A stretch of 64,000 nt of DNA from Gammaproteobacteria bacterium. Lineage in GTDB: Bacteria > Pseudomonadota > Gammaproteobacteria > Pseudomonadales > Pseudohongiellaceae. The notes beneath the pieces were generated by a model. That model worked only from the letters and a program-made list of their open reading frames with translations, was not told where the DNA came from and ran no database searches. The translations under genes and the position numbers were made by a program. The stretch is taken from assembly GCA_021773355.1 (NCBI GenBank), contig JAJFKE010000047.1, positions 1 to 64,000 of the forward strand, given 5' to 3'. Shown piece by piece: positions 53,720-63,085 of the stretch; the stretch's first letter is position 1; each line of letters starts with the position of its first letter.

Positions 53720-55825
53720 TTAGGCAGCATCAGGAATCTGCTCTGCCACCTCTTCATCCAAGGTCTTATAGAGTACTCTCAGGTTGCTCCAATCTTTAGG
53801 GTCGTTAAATTTCAGGATCATCTCCTTGGTTGTTTCCAGTGCGTCTTCCCAAGACTCCAGCGTGAAGTACAATCCGTTAAGGTACATATAGTCGTCTCGT
53901 CCAATCTCTTCTCCCTGCTCTCGTCGTAGCTTCATATACGCTAGCCAGTGCGGAAGCGCATAATCGAATTGTTGCAACTGATAGTTCGCATAGGACAAGC
54001 CCCGAGAAACCACTAAATCGTCCCTAGCCGCGGCTTGTTGCCATTGCTCATAATAGGAAATCGAATCTGGCCAATTTTCCAACGCCGCGTGCAATTGTCC
54101 CAATGAACGCAAAATACGCAAGTGTGCCTCGTCATGAACATTCTCTATGTCTAACATTTGCTCAAAAATGTTAGCTGCTTCTTGATAATTTTCTAATGCA
54201 AGATAGTAATTGGTGTAGAAATTAAACAGTGTTAGCTTCTCAAAGTCGTTCATTTGTTCATAGCGCTCATTATAGAGACTATCAAGCGCTGCCTTGGCCG
54301 CGTTCATGTTCGCTTCAACAGCGCTGTCAGCCGGTGACATCAGTTCCTGTATTTGCTCAATTACCTCCATAACCCTTGGGCCGAGAGTCATAGTCAAATT
54401 AGCAGATTGATCCTGGTCTAACGGAGCCTGGGTCTGGATGAGTACAGGTCTTGCTGGCACAGACGCGGCTTGACTGTTGACCTCTTGCTCTCTTCTCTTA
54501 ATTTGCTCACGTAACTCTTGTTCCACTGCTCGTAGCTCTTCTTCCTCTTTGCGTAATTCCTGCATTTGCTGCCGCAGTTGGCGTTCTGCCATTTCCAATT
54601 CTTGCGTCTGCAGCTCATATTGCTCCACCTGTTGCGCAAGTTGGGCCTGCACAGATTCGGATTCAGCCCCGCTAGGCCCTGTGATCACCTGCTCATCGAC
54701 ATCCTGAGCGCCTACCCGACAGGCAGCAAGAAATAGAGCGAAAGAAATGATCAACGCCCGCGTAAGTTGATTGGTACGGTTTTTAAGTTCCATGGACTTC
54801 TCCCGGTTGTCATTGAGTAGTTCTGCAATACGTTGTTCCAGCCTCCACTCACCACTAAAGATTCCTACGGCGAGCTGCAAATCGGCTGATTTGGATGTGT
54901 AACTCATGCCCAGTGTGTTCGCCCGCAATAAAGCTTCGCTATAGGCGAGCGGCTCGGTCTTGGCTAACACATAGTTATCACAAATTTCTTCTCTTGTTCG
55001 GCTAATCATTTTGTCCATTAGATGGATCAGTGGATGAAACCAAAAAATGGCCACAATGGTTTTTTGCAACAAATTGGCCAGTACATCTTTTCGTTCAATG
55101 TGTGCCAACTCATGCACTAACACAGACTCTAAATCGCCTTCGCTTAGACTCTCGATAAAACCCCTAGGCAAAAATATAATCGAGCTGAAAAACCCTGTTA
55201 GCACCGGGCTCGTAATTTGGTCAGATATGCGAAAGCCAATTCGCAATTCCTGTACTTTGTCCTGCGAAATCAATTGCTGCAATCTACGTCTGTCTTGTAT
55301 GCAAAGCGGTCTCGAATTGTGGGAGATTCGCTCGATGTGGTGAAGGCTTCGAAGTATACCCAGGGTAAAGACCAAGAAACCTCCCACCCAAATCAGCGCC
55401 AAGATCGAGTAAAGCGGCGCGCGCAGGAGCAATGCCCAAATTGAATACGGGTCAGGTGCATAAACCGAAATCATGCCAGTGCCTGCTGACACTGAACTAT
55501 TAGATTGCGCTGAGCCAAAATCCAGCTCCATCGCCGGCACGGGGTCTTGTATAAATTCTGCCTGGGTAGTTGATGATGAAACTTCCTGCAACGCGACAGG
55601 AAGATAAACCAGAGACATATCTCTAAACTGCAGAAACAGCGATGCCAGGACTAACAAGAGCAACGAGACTAAAGCGGGAAACAGTATCCCGTAACGAGTC
55701 GCAGCATTGTGCTCGAATCTGCTTGCAAGAAAGACTGCCACGCCCAGTAGCAGTGTTACCTGCAAAAGCAGATTGAGAATCATGAAATTCCCATCACTGG
55801 CCAACATTTCAAATGTACCCGTCAT
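53720..55825 (-). CDS. M56-family membrane metalloprotease with coiled coil and TPR domain
   Basis: A 701-residue BlaR1/MecR1-like protein. Helices lie at about 15-33, 46-66, 128-155 and 355-372. The zinc motif HELAH (238-242) is on the cytoplasmic side, with a third ligand in REEICDNY (278-285). After the last helix comes a Gln/Glu-rich coiled coil (about 385-450) and TPR-like helical repeats (about 500-690). BlaR1 ends in a penicillin-binding domain; this one does not, so a protein or peptide ligand is more likely. It is the first gene of the pair with the repressor. Confidence 0.85.
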   Translation of the reverse strand: MTGTFEMLASDGNFMILNLLLQVTLLLGVAVFLASRFEHNAATRYGILFPALVSLLLLVLASLFLQFRDMSLVYLPVALQEVSSSTTQAEFIQDPVPAMELDFGSAQSNSSVSAGTGMISVYAPDPYSIWALLLRAPLYSILALIWVGGFLVFTLGILRSLHHIERISHNSRPLCIQDRRRLQQLISQDKVQELRIGFRISDQITSPVLTGFFSSIIFLPRGFIESLSEGDLESVLVHELAHIERKDVLANLLQKTIVAIFWFHPLIHLMDKMISRTREEICDNYVLAKTEPLAYSEALLRANTLGMSYTSKSADLQLAVGIFSGEWRLEQRIAELLNDNREKSMELKNRTNQLTRALIISFALFLAACRVGAQDVDEQVITGPSGAESESVQAQLAQQVEQYELQTQELEMAERQLRQQMQELRKEEEELRAVEQELREQIKRREQEVNSQAASVPARPVLIQTQAPLDQDQSANLTMTLGPRVMEVIEQIQELMSPADSAVEANMNAAKAALDSLYNERYEQMNDFEKLTLFNFYTNYYLALENYQEAANIFEQMLDIENVHDEAHLRILRSLGQLHAALENWPDSISYYEQWQQAAARDDLVVSRGLSYANYQLQQFDYALPHWLAYMKLRREQGEEIGRDDYMYLNGLYFTLESWEDALETTKEMILKFNDPKDWSNLRVLYKTLDEEVAEQIPDAA

Positions 55826-55884
55826 GTTGTTCTCCCGACGTTCTCGCCTGCTTGTTTTCTATTAATGTCTATTTACAGGGTTTA

Positions 55885-55930
55885 AACTACATTTGTAGTT
55901 AATAATGGCTACGTTTGTAGTTTTTGTCAA
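55885..55930 (-). promoter_or_regulatory. Promoter with two BlaI-type operators
   Basis: On the minus strand TTGACA (55925-55930) and CATTAT (55902-55907) are spaced 17 bp. AACTACATTTGTAGTT (55885-55900) is a dyad with 2-bp spacer just downstream of the -10. GGCTACGTTTGTAGTT (55907-55922) is a related imperfect dyad within the spacer. Centres are 22 bp apart, about two helical turns. TACA-NN-TGTA is the known BlaI/MecI core, so binding would block RNA polymerase. Confidence 0.8.
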
Positions 55931-56008
55931 CAAAAAAATACCCAGCGAGCCGGGATAATTTTAACTAGCATTAACTTGGCGGTTCTCGCCGCGACTAGCA
56001 CAAGCGCC

Positions 56009-57319
56009 TTAGTTCAACCTGGGCATTTGTGGGGCACCCCATATCTGCTGCGTATCGAGCAGGTTTGTGTAAATCAAACTGGCTTCAAAGTTAAGCCGGT
56101 CTATGCCATACACTTCATACAAAGCTTCAAAACTTGCCACGGCTTCATCGGTATCGCTGTCAATCGCAACCACAAGGTCATCCAGAGCAGACGCATCAGA
56201 AAGAGCTTGTGCAGTGTGCATTAAGCCTGCATCGCGCATACCCGATATCAAAACAACTTGCGTGTCGCTGCTGGCAGGAAAAGTTGAGAACAATCCGTAA
56301 TCGCGAAACGGCTCCCCTTCTTCCGGTAAGCCAGCGTCACTGGTGTAGTATTCCGTCGTTTTCGAATTGAATAATTCATCATAACTGCGGCCGAGTCGTA
56401 AGCCTGATCCGGCAAACGTCATGGCAGTTAATTTTTCCAAGGCACTGATATAGCCTATATAGACAATGTGGCTGCTGCGTATGTCCGCAGAGGTGAGATC
56501 AGACATCATGGTAATGTTCACCGTCTTGCCGCTTTTCTGCAGTATGGGTACTATCTTCGCCAAGGCGAATGCGCTGCCCTCTGGCATATAGCTGAGATCC
56601 AGATCCAGGTAATTTTCGGTGTGTTCTATATCACTGAATTGTAGATCTTCGAGATCACTGCTGGAATTTACATTGAACTCTCTAACCATGCGGGCCACAT
56701 TACCATTGGCGTTAAGTTCGCCAAAGATGTAGTAATCACCCATAACCAGCAGTATAGGTTGATCATCTTTTAATACGGTTTCCCAGATGCGGTGAGTGGC
56801 CGCAATCTGTGATGACGGTTTACTCGCTTCGCTGCGCTGGCTATACATATAAAGCAAATTGACACACAACAGAATCACTGCCGCGGTTAGTAAGGAAGTA
56901 TTCAGGCTAAAGTGGGAAGACAGGCGTTTCACTGAATTGTCAGTAGCCAATCGTGGTGCGGCAGCCAGAGAATATTTGCCTTTCGGGATCAGCAATTGAA
57001 AAGGCGCATCCAGTTCGTTTTTCTCATAGTATGTTTTGAGCTTCTTGCGCAGCTGATGCACATAGACCCGCACTGAGGAATCTGCCGACACGTCGAAATC
57101 TTCCGGCTTGCCCAACACCTCTATGGCCAATTCAATCTCTTTGGGGGACTTGTTCTCTATAGAACATTGCACCAGATATTTCAGCAAGGCTGCGTAGTGC
57201 TTGGACCTGCCCAAAGCACCACTGGCAACAATACGCTCAAATAAGGCTACTAAATCAGTAGAACTGAACACATCCAGGGTGGACTGCAGAGTTGTAACTG
57301 TAGCGTTATTGGATTTCAT
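56009..57319 (-). CDS. Membrane-anchored winged-helix transcription regulator
   Basis: A 436-residue protein with an N-terminal winged-helix domain (about 25-120; KHYAALLKYLVQCSIENKSP, FDVSADSSVRVYVHQLRKKL, IPKGKYSL), a single membrane helix (about 141-159) and a long C-terminal domain probably outside the cytoplasm. The layout is ToxR-like. The C-terminal domain is of unknown type. Co-directional with the M56 gene 183 nt downstream, which has its own promoter. Confidence 0.75.
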   Translation of the reverse strand: MKSNNATVTTLQSTLDVFSSTDLVALFERIVASGALGRSKHYAALLKYLVQCSIENKSPKEIELAIEVLGKPEDFDVSADSSVRVYVHQLRKKLKTYYEKNELDAPFQLLIPKGKYSLAAAPRLATDNSVKRLSSHFSLNTSLLTAAVILLCVNLLYMYSQRSEASKPSSQIAATHRIWETVLKDDQPILLVMGDYYIFGELNANGNVARMVREFNVNSSSDLEDLQFSDIEHTENYLDLDLSYMPEGSAFALAKIVPILQKSGKTVNITMMSDLTSADIRSSHIVYIGYISALEKLTAMTFAGSGLRLGRSYDELFNSKTTEYYTSDAGLPEEGEPFRDYGLFSTFPASSDTQVVLISGMRDAGLMHTAQALSDASALDDLVVAIDSDTDEAVASFEALYEVYGIDRLNFEASLIYTNLLDTQQIWGAPQMPRLN

Positions 57320-57453
57320 GGTTTGTAATCGTGAATTGTTTGCTAGCCAGACTAAGACCGCCGAGTATATCAGCTTTCGTTAATCGGGAGCCCCGCCATG
57401 AGCGCCCTTTTCCCATTGAAGGACTGATTACTATAAACCGTGTAACAGAAATC

Positions 57454-58041
57454 CTATACAAAAGCAGATGCCGCGAATTCCCTGGCACAATTGCGGATAT
57501 CCACGGGCCAGGAGGCAGTTTCCATGTCGAAGCGAGCCCTGTCACAGGCATACAGGGCACGGACCGCTTCTTCGAAACCCTTTAAATCCCCTGCCATGGC
57601 ATACATGAAACGATTCGCGCTGTCTTGAGACTGGCGAATCCGATCCTCTTCTGCCCCGCTTTTTCGAGCTTCATCGATCAGACGACGCAAAGCTGCGGAG
57701 CTGCCGCCTCTTTGGGTTTCCAACCACTGCCAATGCCGCGGCAGCAAGGTTACTTCGCGCCCTATTACGCCTAATTTCGGTCGGCCGCGTGGCTTCTTTG
57801 AGTCATTCGGATTGAGATTGTCTATTGCTGCAGAGGAAGCAGAATAGGCAGCCGCTGCTTCACCTTCACGGGTACGCAAGTCCATGTTTACCTGCCTGCC
57901 ATTAGTTCCATCAAAGTATAATATATTTGTCGTATCATTTTGTTTTATATAGTTTTTAACAACTTCTGCGACATCGACTTTAGCCCCTTGGGCAACCAGT
58001 TGCTGCGCATCAAACGCATAGTATGTTGTAGTTGAATCCAT
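57454..58041 (-). CDS. DUF2239 family protein
   Basis: A 195-residue protein matching DUF2239: PRGRPKLGVIGREVTLLPRH, then WQWLETQRGGSSAALRRLID. The GRPKLGV stretch and following helices suggest nucleic-acid binding, but function is unknown. It starts at ATG 58041 and lies about 100 nt after malonyl-CoA decarboxylase on the same strand. Confidence 0.8.
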   Translation of the reverse strand: MDSTTTYYAFDAQQLVAQGAKVDVAEVVKNYIKQNDTTNILYFDGTNGRQVNMDLRTREGEAAAAYSASSAAIDNLNPNDSKKPRGRPKLGVIGREVTLLPRHWQWLETQRGGSSAALRRLIDEARKSGAEEDRIRQSQDSANRFMYAMAGDLKGFEEAVRALYACDRARFDMETASWPVDIRNCAREFAASAFV

Positions 58042-58140
58042 CGTCTGGCACCATTATTAACCCAAGGTTTATGAATTATACCCTGGTATTAATAAATAAC
58101 AATGTCTCCAAGGAATTTGAAGAAAGAACAACGGAGGTCG

Positions 58141-59445
58141 CTAGGACTTGATAAGGAGGGGCTTGAGCTTATCGCTGAAATCGACGGTACCTTCAGTGAC
58201 ATAGGCCTCATGATTTCGTTCGATGTATCTAAGATCATACAGATAGCTGACCATGGTGCCGTAGGACTGGGTTAGACCCTTATCGCTGAGATCGGCCGCC
58301 ACGTGCAATTGGTGGATTTTCGCACCATTACCTAGATGAAAGCGTGTCACCGGATCGAAGGGGTATTTGCCCTTCTTTGCCAGTATTAGGTAATTGAAGA
58401 CGAGCTTTTTAATGGCATCGCCATGAATTTCTATAGGGTCGAGACAGGGTTCCAGCGACTGAACGTCCGCTTTTAGAGAGTCCAATTCATTAAACTCCTC
58501 ACCATTTTCCGCTCTATCTTCAATAGCGAGCCAGTGGGCAAAACCAGGGATCGGGGAAAGAGTGACGAACTGTTTAATAGAGGGAAATTCCGTCTGTAAC
58601 TCCTGTACCACCTGCTTGATAAGAAAATTGCCAAAGGAGATGTTTTTAAGGCCTGGCTGACAGTTGCTGATGCTGTAGAAGGTAGCCGTAGTGAACTTAC
58701 TCGTATCTGTATTTTGCTCAGCAGAATCTTCCAAAATGGAGTTTATTGAACCTGGTATTTCTGTACTCAAGGCAACTTCAACAAAAATCAGCGGCTCATC
58801 GGTGAGCGCGGGATGGAAATAGGCGAAGCAACGACGATTGGGACGATCTATACGACTACGCAGGTCATCCCAATCCTTTATTTCATGAACGGCTTCGTAG
58901 CGGATAATACGATTCAAAATCGCGGCAGAGGTAGACCAGTCGATAGTTTGCAGCAACAAGAAACTACGACCAAACCAGGAAGTGAAAAGGCGCACGAAGG
59001 TTTCGTCTACAGCAACAAGCTCAGGGGACTCTTCAATAAAGCGCAATAAGTCCGTACGCATGCTCACTAGGTCGTGAGTCGCACCGGGGGTTTGATTTAG
59101 ACGACGCAGTAGTTCGTGACGTCGCGGCTCGGTGACGCGGGCGAGTCTGTTTGTATTTAGGCTAGACGGGTCTTTGGTGTAGTTGGCATGGGCTACTGCC
59201 ACCTGTGCTTCGTTGGCGTTGAAGTTTTGTTCGAGGTTTTGAAAGAAGGCGAGCTTGGCTTCGCCATCAGACTGCTTATACAAATCCAGTAGCTCACGAG
59301 CTGCTACCGCGGCGGAAACCTCACCAGAGTTGCCCATTAGTTTTTGTAGAAGCTCGTCCATTGATGGAGTTGAGCTTCCTGCGAAACGGTCTAGTTGGCC
59401 TTTTACCAGGGCGCCTAGGAAGTCTTGAAATTTACCGAATGCCAC
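58141..59445 (-). CDS. Malonyl-CoA decarboxylase
   Basis: This 434-residue protein belongs to the MCD family and decarboxylates malonyl-CoA to acetyl-CoA. It has the N-terminal helical domain and the catalytic GNAT-like domain (CFAYFHPALTDEPLIFVEVA, SISNCQPGLKNISFGNFLIK, FVTLSPIPGFAHWL). The conserved serine/histidine region in the last motif is present. Start is GTG at 59445. No malonyl-CoA synthetase or malonate transporter is nearby. Confidence 0.92.
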   Translation of the reverse strand: MAFGKFQDFLGALVKGQLDRFAGSSTPSMDELLQKLMGNSGEVSAAVAARELLDLYKQSDGEAKLAFFQNLEQNFNANEAQVAVAHANYTKDPSSLNTNRLARVTEPRRHELLRRLNQTPGATHDLVSMRTDLLRFIEESPELVAVDETFVRLFTSWFGRSFLLLQTIDWSTSAAILNRIIRYEAVHEIKDWDDLRSRIDRPNRRCFAYFHPALTDEPLIFVEVALSTEIPGSINSILEDSAEQNTDTSKFTTATFYSISNCQPGLKNISFGNFLIKQVVQELQTEFPSIKQFVTLSPIPGFAHWLAIEDRAENGEEFNELDSLKADVQSLEPCLDPIEIHGDAIKKLVFNYLILAKKGKYPFDPVTRFHLGNGAKIHQLHVAADLSDKGLTQSYGTMVSYLYDLRYIERNHEAYVTEGTVDFSDKLKPLLIKS

Positions 59446-60030
59446 GGGCTTGTATCCTTATATTTGTGGTCTACTGAAAATCGATGATGCCTACCAGATG
59501 TAGCAAGTAATGGGCCAGTTTATGGATCAAGCCCTTACCAAGGTAGCTTACACTTCGCGACGAGGATTGTATCAGCACACCGCCGTAACGTAGTCACTAG
59601 CTCTATAATTAGTTTCTGATTGCCCTACTTTTGGTGGGTTGGATTCTTCATCGGTATATAAGGAATTCAATATAACCGTGACTACCATTGTCAATGCCAG
59701 CGTCCATGTCTGAGTCCTACCGGCGCGACACACTCCCAGCTGATTCAGCGGGCATTTATACAGCAGACGTTAACTATCAGCCGGTAGGTTAAAAGATTTG
59801 CAAAAGATTAACCCTGCCTTTCAAATATTCGGGGCTTCATAAACTAGAAATATTTGAGAAAAATTGGCTGATCAGAAAAGCCGTTTACTGCGAAGGAGAT
59901 GAGATAACAAACAACAGCTATATATGGTTTGATTCAGCTTCCAACTTATCGAGCGTGAAGTGGATTTTATATTTTTATCAACTATGGGAGACCCGCGCCT
60001 CTGTAACGAATTTATAAACGTAAAATATGT
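59446..60030. other. Intergenic region with two inverted repeats
   Basis: No coding frame is recognised. CCTACCGG (59716-59723) and CCGGTAGG (59781-59788) form an inverted repeat, as do TCAAATATT (59821-59829) and AATATTTGA (59849-59857). They could be protein-binding or hairpin structures. The promoter of the leftward malonyl-CoA decarboxylase gene must be near the left side. Confidence 0.5.
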
Positions 60031-60270
60031 TCATGAAATTAATTTCCTAATACTGCCTCTAGGAAATATCTGCCACACGCGTTCATGCACATAGTAAATT
60101 GCAAATTTCACAAATACCTCGATACCGCCAATCAAGATGGCTGTGTCGATTTCACCGGTGACAAAATAGGCGATGATCGCCGTGGTCAGTGTAGCGATAA
60201 TTCGCCATGACAAAGCCTTGAGCAGGCTACGCAGACGGGATTCTTTGTAAATAGTATCCGATATGACCAT
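60031..60270 (-). CDS. DUF2061 membrane protein
   Basis: A 79-residue protein with two membrane helices (WRIIATLTTAIIAYFVTG, AILIGGIEVFVKFAIYYVHERVW) and the family's C-terminal HERVW motif. It is 13 nt downstream of cysN/C. The family often accompanies sulfate-activation genes and may support sulfate or PAPS use; the mechanism is unknown. Confidence 0.88.
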   Translation of the reverse strand: MVISDTIYKESRLRSLLKALSWRIIATLTTAIIAYFVTGEIDTAILIGGIEVFVKFAIYYVHERVWQIFPRGSIRKLIS

Positions 60271-60283
60271 GACTTCGTGCTTC

Positions 60284-62155
60284 CTAGATAATTTTTAATA
60301 TCTGCGCGACACAGTCATCAACAGATAACTCTGCTGTGGCAAGTTCCAACTCCGGCGCCTCCGGTGCTTCGTAGCCACTGTCGATGCCAGTAAAGTTCGG
60401 CAATTCTCCTCGCCGCGCTTTCTTGTACAAGCCCTTCGGATCTCTCTGCTCTGCCACCGCAAGTGGTATATTCACATAAATCTCCAAAAACTCGCCTGCT
60501 TCGAACAATGCCCGCGCCATGTCTCGCTCGGACCGAAACGGTGAAATGAAGGAAGTAATAACCACCAGGCCGGCGTCCAGCATGAGTTTCGCTACTTCCG
60601 AAATACGACGAATATTCTCCACCCGATCAGCATCGGTAAAACCCAGATCCTTGTTAAGACCATGACGCACATTATCACCATCGAGAATATAGGTGCGCAT
60701 GCCTCGACTATGCAACGCTTGTTCCAGAGCATTCGCCACGGTCGACTTGCCTGCGCCACTTAAACCGGTAAACCACAAGATTTTCCCCCCATGACCATTG
60801 AGATTCTCTCGAGCCTTACGGTCTACCAGCAACGCCTGCCGGTGGATATTCTCCGCACGACGCAAGGCAAATTTAATCATGCCGGCACCGACAGTGGCAT
60901 AGCTATAACGATCGATCAGCACGAAGGCACCCATCGCCTTACACGACTTATACGCTTCGAACGGCACGGCCTTGTCGAGGCTGAGAGTCACCTCACCAAG
61001 GTCGTTAAGCTGCATACTGTCTGCTGATAGTTTCTCGAAACTGTTGATATCTACCTTATGTTTAATCCCGGTAATACTCGCATTGACTCTGGTCGTACCA
61101 ATTAGCAGCCAATAAGAGCGTCCGATGAAGCCAGGCTCCTGATTCATCCACACCAGAGAAGCTTCAAATTGATCAGAAACTTCGCAGGGAGTATCGGCAA
61201 GCACCAGCACATCTCCGCGTGAGACATCAATATTAGTATCCAAAGTAATAGTGACTGCCTGGTCGACTATAGCCTTGTCGAGGGAATTTTTAGAAAGAAT
61301 AATTTCCTCCACCTTGGCGGTTTCTCCGGAAGGTAGCACCCGTATCTGTTGCCCAGTTTCAATTACACCAGCGACCACCGTTCCGGAATAGCCTCTGAAA
61401 TCAGCATTGGGCCGATTTACCCACTGCACAGGAAATCGAAATGAATGCTGCAACTGGGATTTACCAACTTCCACCGTTTCCAAATATTCCAACAAGGTCG
61501 GTCCCGAATACCAGGTAGTATTGGAAGATCGTGCAATAACATTGTCGCCCTCTGTTGCAGACAGGGGAATCGGCATGATTGATTCGAATTCAAGATGCCT
61601 GGAATACTCGCTATAGACGTCAACAATCGACTCAAACACCGCTTGGCTGTAATCCACCAAATCCATCTTGTTAATCGCTAGCACCACATGTTTAATACCA
61701 AGCAATGATGTTATGAAGGAATGGCGCTGAGTTTGCACCAACACACCCTGAGTTGCGTCTATCAGAATTACCGCAACATCCGCCGTCGATGCACCAGTGA
61801 CCATATTACGTGTGTATTGTTCGTGCCCCGGCGTATCGGCGACGATAAACTTCCTGCGGTCAGTGTTAAAGAACCTATACGCCACATCGATGGTAATACC
61901 TTGCTCTCGTTCTGCGATAAGGCCGTCGACCAGTAAAGCAAAATCGATACCGCTACCTTGCACACCCTGTTTCTTCGAATCATTGCGTAACGACGCAATC
62001 TGATCGTCGAAAACCAACCGTGCCTCATACAATAAACGTCCAATTAATGTACTCTTGCCATCGTCCACGCTGCCACAGGTGATAAAGCGAAGCAGATCCA
62101 GACTGCCCTGCTTTTCGATATAGGCACCTACCCGCTGTTCAATCGACGTACTCAT
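60284..62155 (-). CDS. cysNC: Bifunctional sulfate adenylyltransferase subunit 1 / APS kinase
   Basis: A 623-residue fusion. The N-terminal part is the GTPase subunit of ATP sulfurylase ([39 protein letters not shown]). The C-terminal part (about 450-623) is APS kinase ([35 protein letters not shown]). The product is PAPS. It starts one base into the end of cysD (TGATG overlap), so translation is coupled. Confidence 0.96.
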   Translation of the reverse strand: MSTSIEQRVGAYIEKQGSLDLLRFITCGSVDDGKSTLIGRLLYEARLVFDDQIASLRNDSKKQGVQGSGIDFALLVDGLIAEREQGITIDVAYRFFNTDRRKFIVADTPGHEQYTRNMVTGASTADVAVILIDATQGVLVQTQRHSFITSLLGIKHVVLAINKMDLVDYSQAVFESIVDVYSEYSRHLEFESIMPIPLSATEGDNVIARSSNTTWYSGPTLLEYLETVEVGKSQLQHSFRFPVQWVNRPNADFRGYSGTVVAGVIETGQQIRVLPSGETAKVEEIILSKNSLDKAIVDQAVTITLDTNIDVSRGDVLVLADTPCEVSDQFEASLVWMNQEPGFIGRSYWLLIGTTRVNASITGIKHKVDINSFEKLSADSMQLNDLGEVTLSLDKAVPFEAYKSCKAMGAFVLIDRYSYATVGAGMIKFALRRAENIHRQALLVDRKARENLNGHGGKILWFTGLSGAGKSTVANALEQALHSRGMRTYILDGDNVRHGLNKDLGFTDADRVENIRRISEVAKLMLDAGLVVITSFISPFRSERDMARALFEAGEFLEIYVNIPLAVAEQRDPKGLYKKARRGELPNFTGIDSGYEAPEAPELELATAELSVDDCVAQILKII

Positions 62156-63066
62156 CAGAAGTACCCTTCCTGCTTCTTCTTCTCCATGGAACCACTAGAA
62201 TCGGAGTCAATGGCCCGTCCCTGGCGCTCACTGCTGCGACTCTGCAACAACTCAAGAATAATCGATGCAAGGTCGTCGGCATCGGATTCGACGGCTCCGG
62301 TTAGGGGATAGCAACCAAGAGTCCTAAATCGAACCTTCCTGATCTCGACTTTCTCGCCTTTCTGTAGCTGCAAGCGATCATCATCCACCAGGATCAACAG
62401 ACCATCCCGCTCAACTACCGGACGCTCCGTCGCGAAGTAGAGAGGAACTATCGGAATTTGCTCTCTATAGATGTATTCCCATATATCGAGTTCGGTCCAA
62501 TTCGACAATGGAAACACTCGAATACTATCGCCTGACGCCTTATAGCCGTTGTAAAGACTCCACAATTCCGGTCTTTGATTCTTCGGGTCCCAATGGTGTG
62601 CCTTACTACGAAAAGAGAACACCCTCTCCTTGGCCCGACTCTTCTCCTCGTCTCTGCGAGCGCCCCCGAAGGCGGCATCGAATCCATATTTGTCCAAAGC
62701 CTGTTTCAAGCCCTGAGTCTTCATTACATCTGTGTGTTGGGAACTGCCGTGATCGAATGGATTAATATTATTTGCGATTCCTTCTGGATTGATATGCACG
62801 ATCAGATCCATACCGAGGGACTTTGCTATTTCGTCACGAAATTTATACATAGCCTGAAATTTCCAGCGAGTATCTACATGCAGTAAGGGAAATGGCGGCG
62901 GACTAGGGTAAAAAGCCTTTTGGGCGAGGTGTAACATTACTGCCGAGTCTTTACCGATTGAGTAGAGCATTACCGGGTTTTCGGCATGGGCCATTACTTC
63001 ACGCATAATGTGAATGCTGTCGGCTTCTAAGCTGTCAAGGTGGGATAGCTGCTTAATAGATTTCAT
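62155..63066 (-). CDS. cysD: Sulfate adenylyltransferase subunit 2
   Basis: The 303-residue ATP-sulfurylase catalytic subunit, with the PP-loop [17 protein letters not shown], the conserved [14 protein letters not shown] and the C-terminal KKKQEGYF. It forms the complex with CysN. The partial glycosyltransferase ends 19 nt upstream and the genes are probably one transcript. Confidence 0.96.
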   Translation of the reverse strand: MKSIKQLSHLDSLEADSIHIMREVMAHAENPVMLYSIGKDSAVMLHLAQKAFYPSPPPFPLLHVDTRWKFQAMYKFRDEIAKSLGMDLIVHINPEGIANNINPFDHGSSQHTDVMKTQGLKQALDKYGFDAAFGGARRDEEKSRAKERVFSFRSKAHHWDPKNQRPELWSLYNGYKASGDSIRVFPLSNWTELDIWEYIYREQIPIVPLYFATERPVVERDGLLILVDDDRLQLQKGEKVEIRKVRFRTLGCYPLTGAVESDADDLASIILELLQSRSSERQGRAIDSDSSGSMEKKKQEGYF

Positions 63067-63085
63067 ACAGAGTACCGATTTCCAA

